A stretch of 64,000 nucleotides of DNA from Jiangella endophytica (lineage in GTDB: Bacteria > Actinomycetota > Actinomycetes > Jiangellales > Jiangellaceae): positions 186,001-250,000 of the forward strand of contig NZ_QVAI01000009.1 in the NCBI RefSeq assembly GCF_003427025.1, given 5' to 3'. Below, piece after piece: positions 62,500-64,000 of this stretch; the stretch's first letter is position 1; the number at the start of each line of letters is the position of its first letter. The notes under the pieces are model-generated. The model was given only the letters and a program-made list of their open reading frames with translations. It did not search any database and had not been told where the DNA came from. Made by a program: the position numbers and the translations under genes.

Positions 62500-63372
62500 C
62501 TATTTCCGGGAACTCGGCTGTAATTCCTTCAGCAACGAAAGATCTTCGGCATAAGCCGGTGGACCGCCCGGCGTCTCCAGCACGACGGGCAGTCCGGCGA
62601 CCGATTTGTGGTGCAGCAGCTCGCCGAACGCGGCGGCGCCGATGTGCCCGTTGCCGATGCGCTGGTGGCGGTCGCGGAACGAGCCGCAGCCGTCCATCGA
62701 GTCGTTCGCGTGCACGGCCGCCAGCCGGTCGGCGCCGGCGACGTCGGCGAACCGGTCCAGCATCGCCGTCATGCCGCCCGGCGCCGCGAGGTCGTGGCCC
62801 GCGGCGTAGAGGTGGCAGGTGTCGAGGCAGACCCGGGCCCGCGGGTGGTGGTCCAGCGCATCGAGGTACGGCCCGAGGTCGTCGACCGTCGCGCACAGCG
62901 ACTGGCCCTGGCCGGCGGTGGGCTCGAGCAGCAGCTCCGGCCCGCCGGGCGCGCCGTCCAGCTCGTCCAGCAGCGGCAGCAGCAGCTCGCGGACCTGCCG
63001 CAACGCGTCGTCGCGGCTGCCCGCCGTGACGCACGAGCCGGTGTGCACGACGACGCCCACGGCGCCGACGTCGCGGGCCCGGCGCAGGGAGTGGGCCAGC
63101 GACGCGGCCGAACGGCGCGCGGTCTCCGGGACCGGGCTGCCGAGGTTCACCAGGTAGGCGGCGTGCACGAGGACGGTGATGCCGCGCTCGTCCGCGGCGG
63201 TGCGGAAGGCGGCGTCGGTGTCCGGGTCGCCGGGCGTCATCGCCCAGCCGCGCGGGTTGCCGAGGAACACCTGCACCGACGACGCGCCCATGGCGGCGGC
63301 GCGTTCGGGCAGCGTGGCCAGCTTTCCGGCGACGGGGAGGTGGGTGCCCAGCAGGGCGAGCGCAGCGGTCAC
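62500..63372 (-). CDS. nfo: Endonuclease IV (AP endonuclease)
   Basis: 290-residue DNA repair enzyme that cuts at abasic sites with three zinc ions. TIM-barrel motifs: VQVFLGNPRGW, VHAAYLVNLGS, LLLEPTAGQG, VCLDTCHLYAAGHD, HANDSMDGCGSFRDRHQRIGNGHIG and VLETPGG. All metal ligands of the family appear kept. GTG start at 63372. It lies 28 bases downstream of the kinase stop, same strand. Confidence 0.95.
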   Translation of the reverse strand: MTAALALLGTHLPVAGKLATLPERAAAMGASSVQVFLGNPRGWAMTPGDPDTDAAFRTAADERGITVLVHAAYLVNLGSPVPETARRSAASLAHSLRRARDVGAVGVVVHTGSCVTAGSRDDALRQVRELLLPLLDELDGAPGGPELLLEPTAGQGQSLCATVDDLGPYLDALDHHPRARVCLDTCHLYAAGHDLAAPGGMTAMLDRFADVAGADRLAAVHANDSMDGCGSFRDRHQRIGNGHIGAAAFGELLHHKSVAGLPVVLETPGGPPAYAEDLSLLKELQPSSRK

Positions 63373-63400
63373 GAGCGTCCTCGGGTCGGCCGGAGCCGGG

Positions 63401-64000
63401 TCAGAAGTGGATGATCTTCACGACGGTGCCGGGCGGGCGCATCTCCCCGGCGCCGGGGTCCTGATTCTGGACCCGGTCGTTGCGGCCGTTGTTGCCGAAC
63501 TCGGGGAACAGGTCCTCGACCTCGACCTCGAAGCCCGCCTCGCGGAGGATTTCCTCGGCCCTTTCCACTCTTTCGCCGCGCACATTCGGAACCTCGATCA
63601 ATTCCGGTCCGGTCGAGACGACGATCGTGATCTCGTCGTTACGGAAACCGGTGCCCTCGGCTGGGTTCTGCGAGATGACGACGCCCGCTTCGACGTCCTC
63701 GGAGTTCTGCTCCTCGGTGTTGACCTGGAAACCGGCGTCGGTGAGCGCCGCCCGCGCCTCTTCGGCGGACCGGCCGGTGAAGTCCTGGATCTCCAGTGGC
63801 TGCGGGCCGCGGCTGACGGTGACGGCGATCTCGGTGTCGCGGCGGACCTGCTCGCCGGGCTCGACGCTCTGGGTCAGGACGCGGCCGGCCTCGACCTCGT
63901 CGTGGTAGACCTCCTCGTCGACGCGGACGGTCATGGCCAGCGGCTCGGCCAGCTCGTTCGCCTCGTCGACGGTGCGTCCGACCAGTTCCGGGACCTCGTA
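63401..64000 (-). CDS. PASTA-domain serine/threonine kinase, C-terminal part
   Basis: 199 residues, frame open at the right edge, TGA at 63401. Three PASTA repeats are seen: the first ends in TEIAVTVSRGPQ; the second begins PLEIQDFTGRSAEEARAALTDAGF and ends ITIVVSTGP; the third begins LIEVPNVRGERVERAEEILREAGF and ends KIIHF. A fourth starts at the edge (VPELVGRTVDEANELAEPLA). Such repeats face the outside and bind peptidoglycan fragments; the kinase domain and membrane helix should lie beyond 64000. A PASTA-only protein is also possible. Confidence 0.85.
   Translation of the reverse strand, partial: YEVPELVGRTVDEANELAEPLAMTVRVDEEVYHDEVEAGRVLTQSVEPGEQVRRDTEIAVTVSRGPQPLEIQDFTGRSAEEARAALTDAGFQVNTEEQNSEDVEAGVVISQNPAEGTGFRNDEITIVVSTGPELIEVPNVRGERVERAEEILREAGFEVEVEDLFPEFGNNGRNDRVQNQDPGAGEMRPPGTVVKIIHF

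Noticed and set aside
1..64000. Biosynthetic gene cluster, prophage or integrative element
   Set aside because: No PKS, NRPS, integrase, transposase or phage structural genes are present, and no tRNA-linked attachment site was seen.

Overview
The window is about 72% GC chromosomal DNA of an actinobacterium. Many genes start with GTG, TTG starts also occur, and many neighbours overlap by 4 bases (ATGA or GTGA). The qcrC-qcrA-qcrB/ctaE block beside trpD, a c-di-nucleotide-free NlpC/P60 locus, and the glkA/SRPBCC pair follow the order known from Streptomyces and relatives. A Jiangella-like genus is a guess. No rRNA, tRNA, CRISPR array, intact transposase or phage genes were found.

Layout. 1-8.9 kb is housekeeping: cytochrome bc1 genes (qcrB runs off the left edge), ctaE, a receiver-like protein, trpD, a stand-alone Lrp/AsnC sensor domain, a DEDDh/UvrC-like fusion nuclease, and a zinc-ribbon/NYN pair. 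8.9-9.8 kb holds the first copy of a long non-coding repeat (a hairpin followed by 59-bp tandem units). 9.9-14 kb has an NlpC/P60 hydrolase and a LuxR-type two-component system followed by a phased GTCAC array and a tiny membrane protein. 14.2-18.2 kb carries two serpin lipoproteins (one decayed) behind a cytochrome b paralogue that has lost both heme-bH ligands. 18.3-23 kb has SRPBCC proteins, glucokinase, an EEP hydrolase, an esterase and an acyltransferase.

23.6-31.2 kb holds the three genes for the osmoprotectant N-acetylglutaminylglutamine amide (asnO, ngg, M42 hydrolase). They are split by a DUF885 peptidase, two gene remnants and the second copy of the long repeat. 31.3-37.8 kb has a sortase-anchored trypsin, valS, and a CopB-type ATPase behind a CsoR-type palindrome. 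37.9-43.6 kb is a beta-lactam island: a LysR regulator plus a beta-lactamase-like sensor, divergent from a class A beta-lactamase, then a MecA-like lipoprotein PBP. 43.6-52.4 kb has an SGNH acyltransferase, PPi-dependent phosphofructokinase, class II DAHP synthase, two glyoxalases and a large ATPase-type regulator.

52.3-61.3 kb is a sulfur region: a sulfate ABC transporter operon with an FMN reductase, a winged-helix regulator, two nearly identical leader peptides facing away from each other, a split YeiH-type exporter, threonine aldolase, and a TSUP exporter. The right end has a class I DAHP synthase, endonuclease IV and the PASTA tail of a Ser/Thr kinase that runs off the edge.
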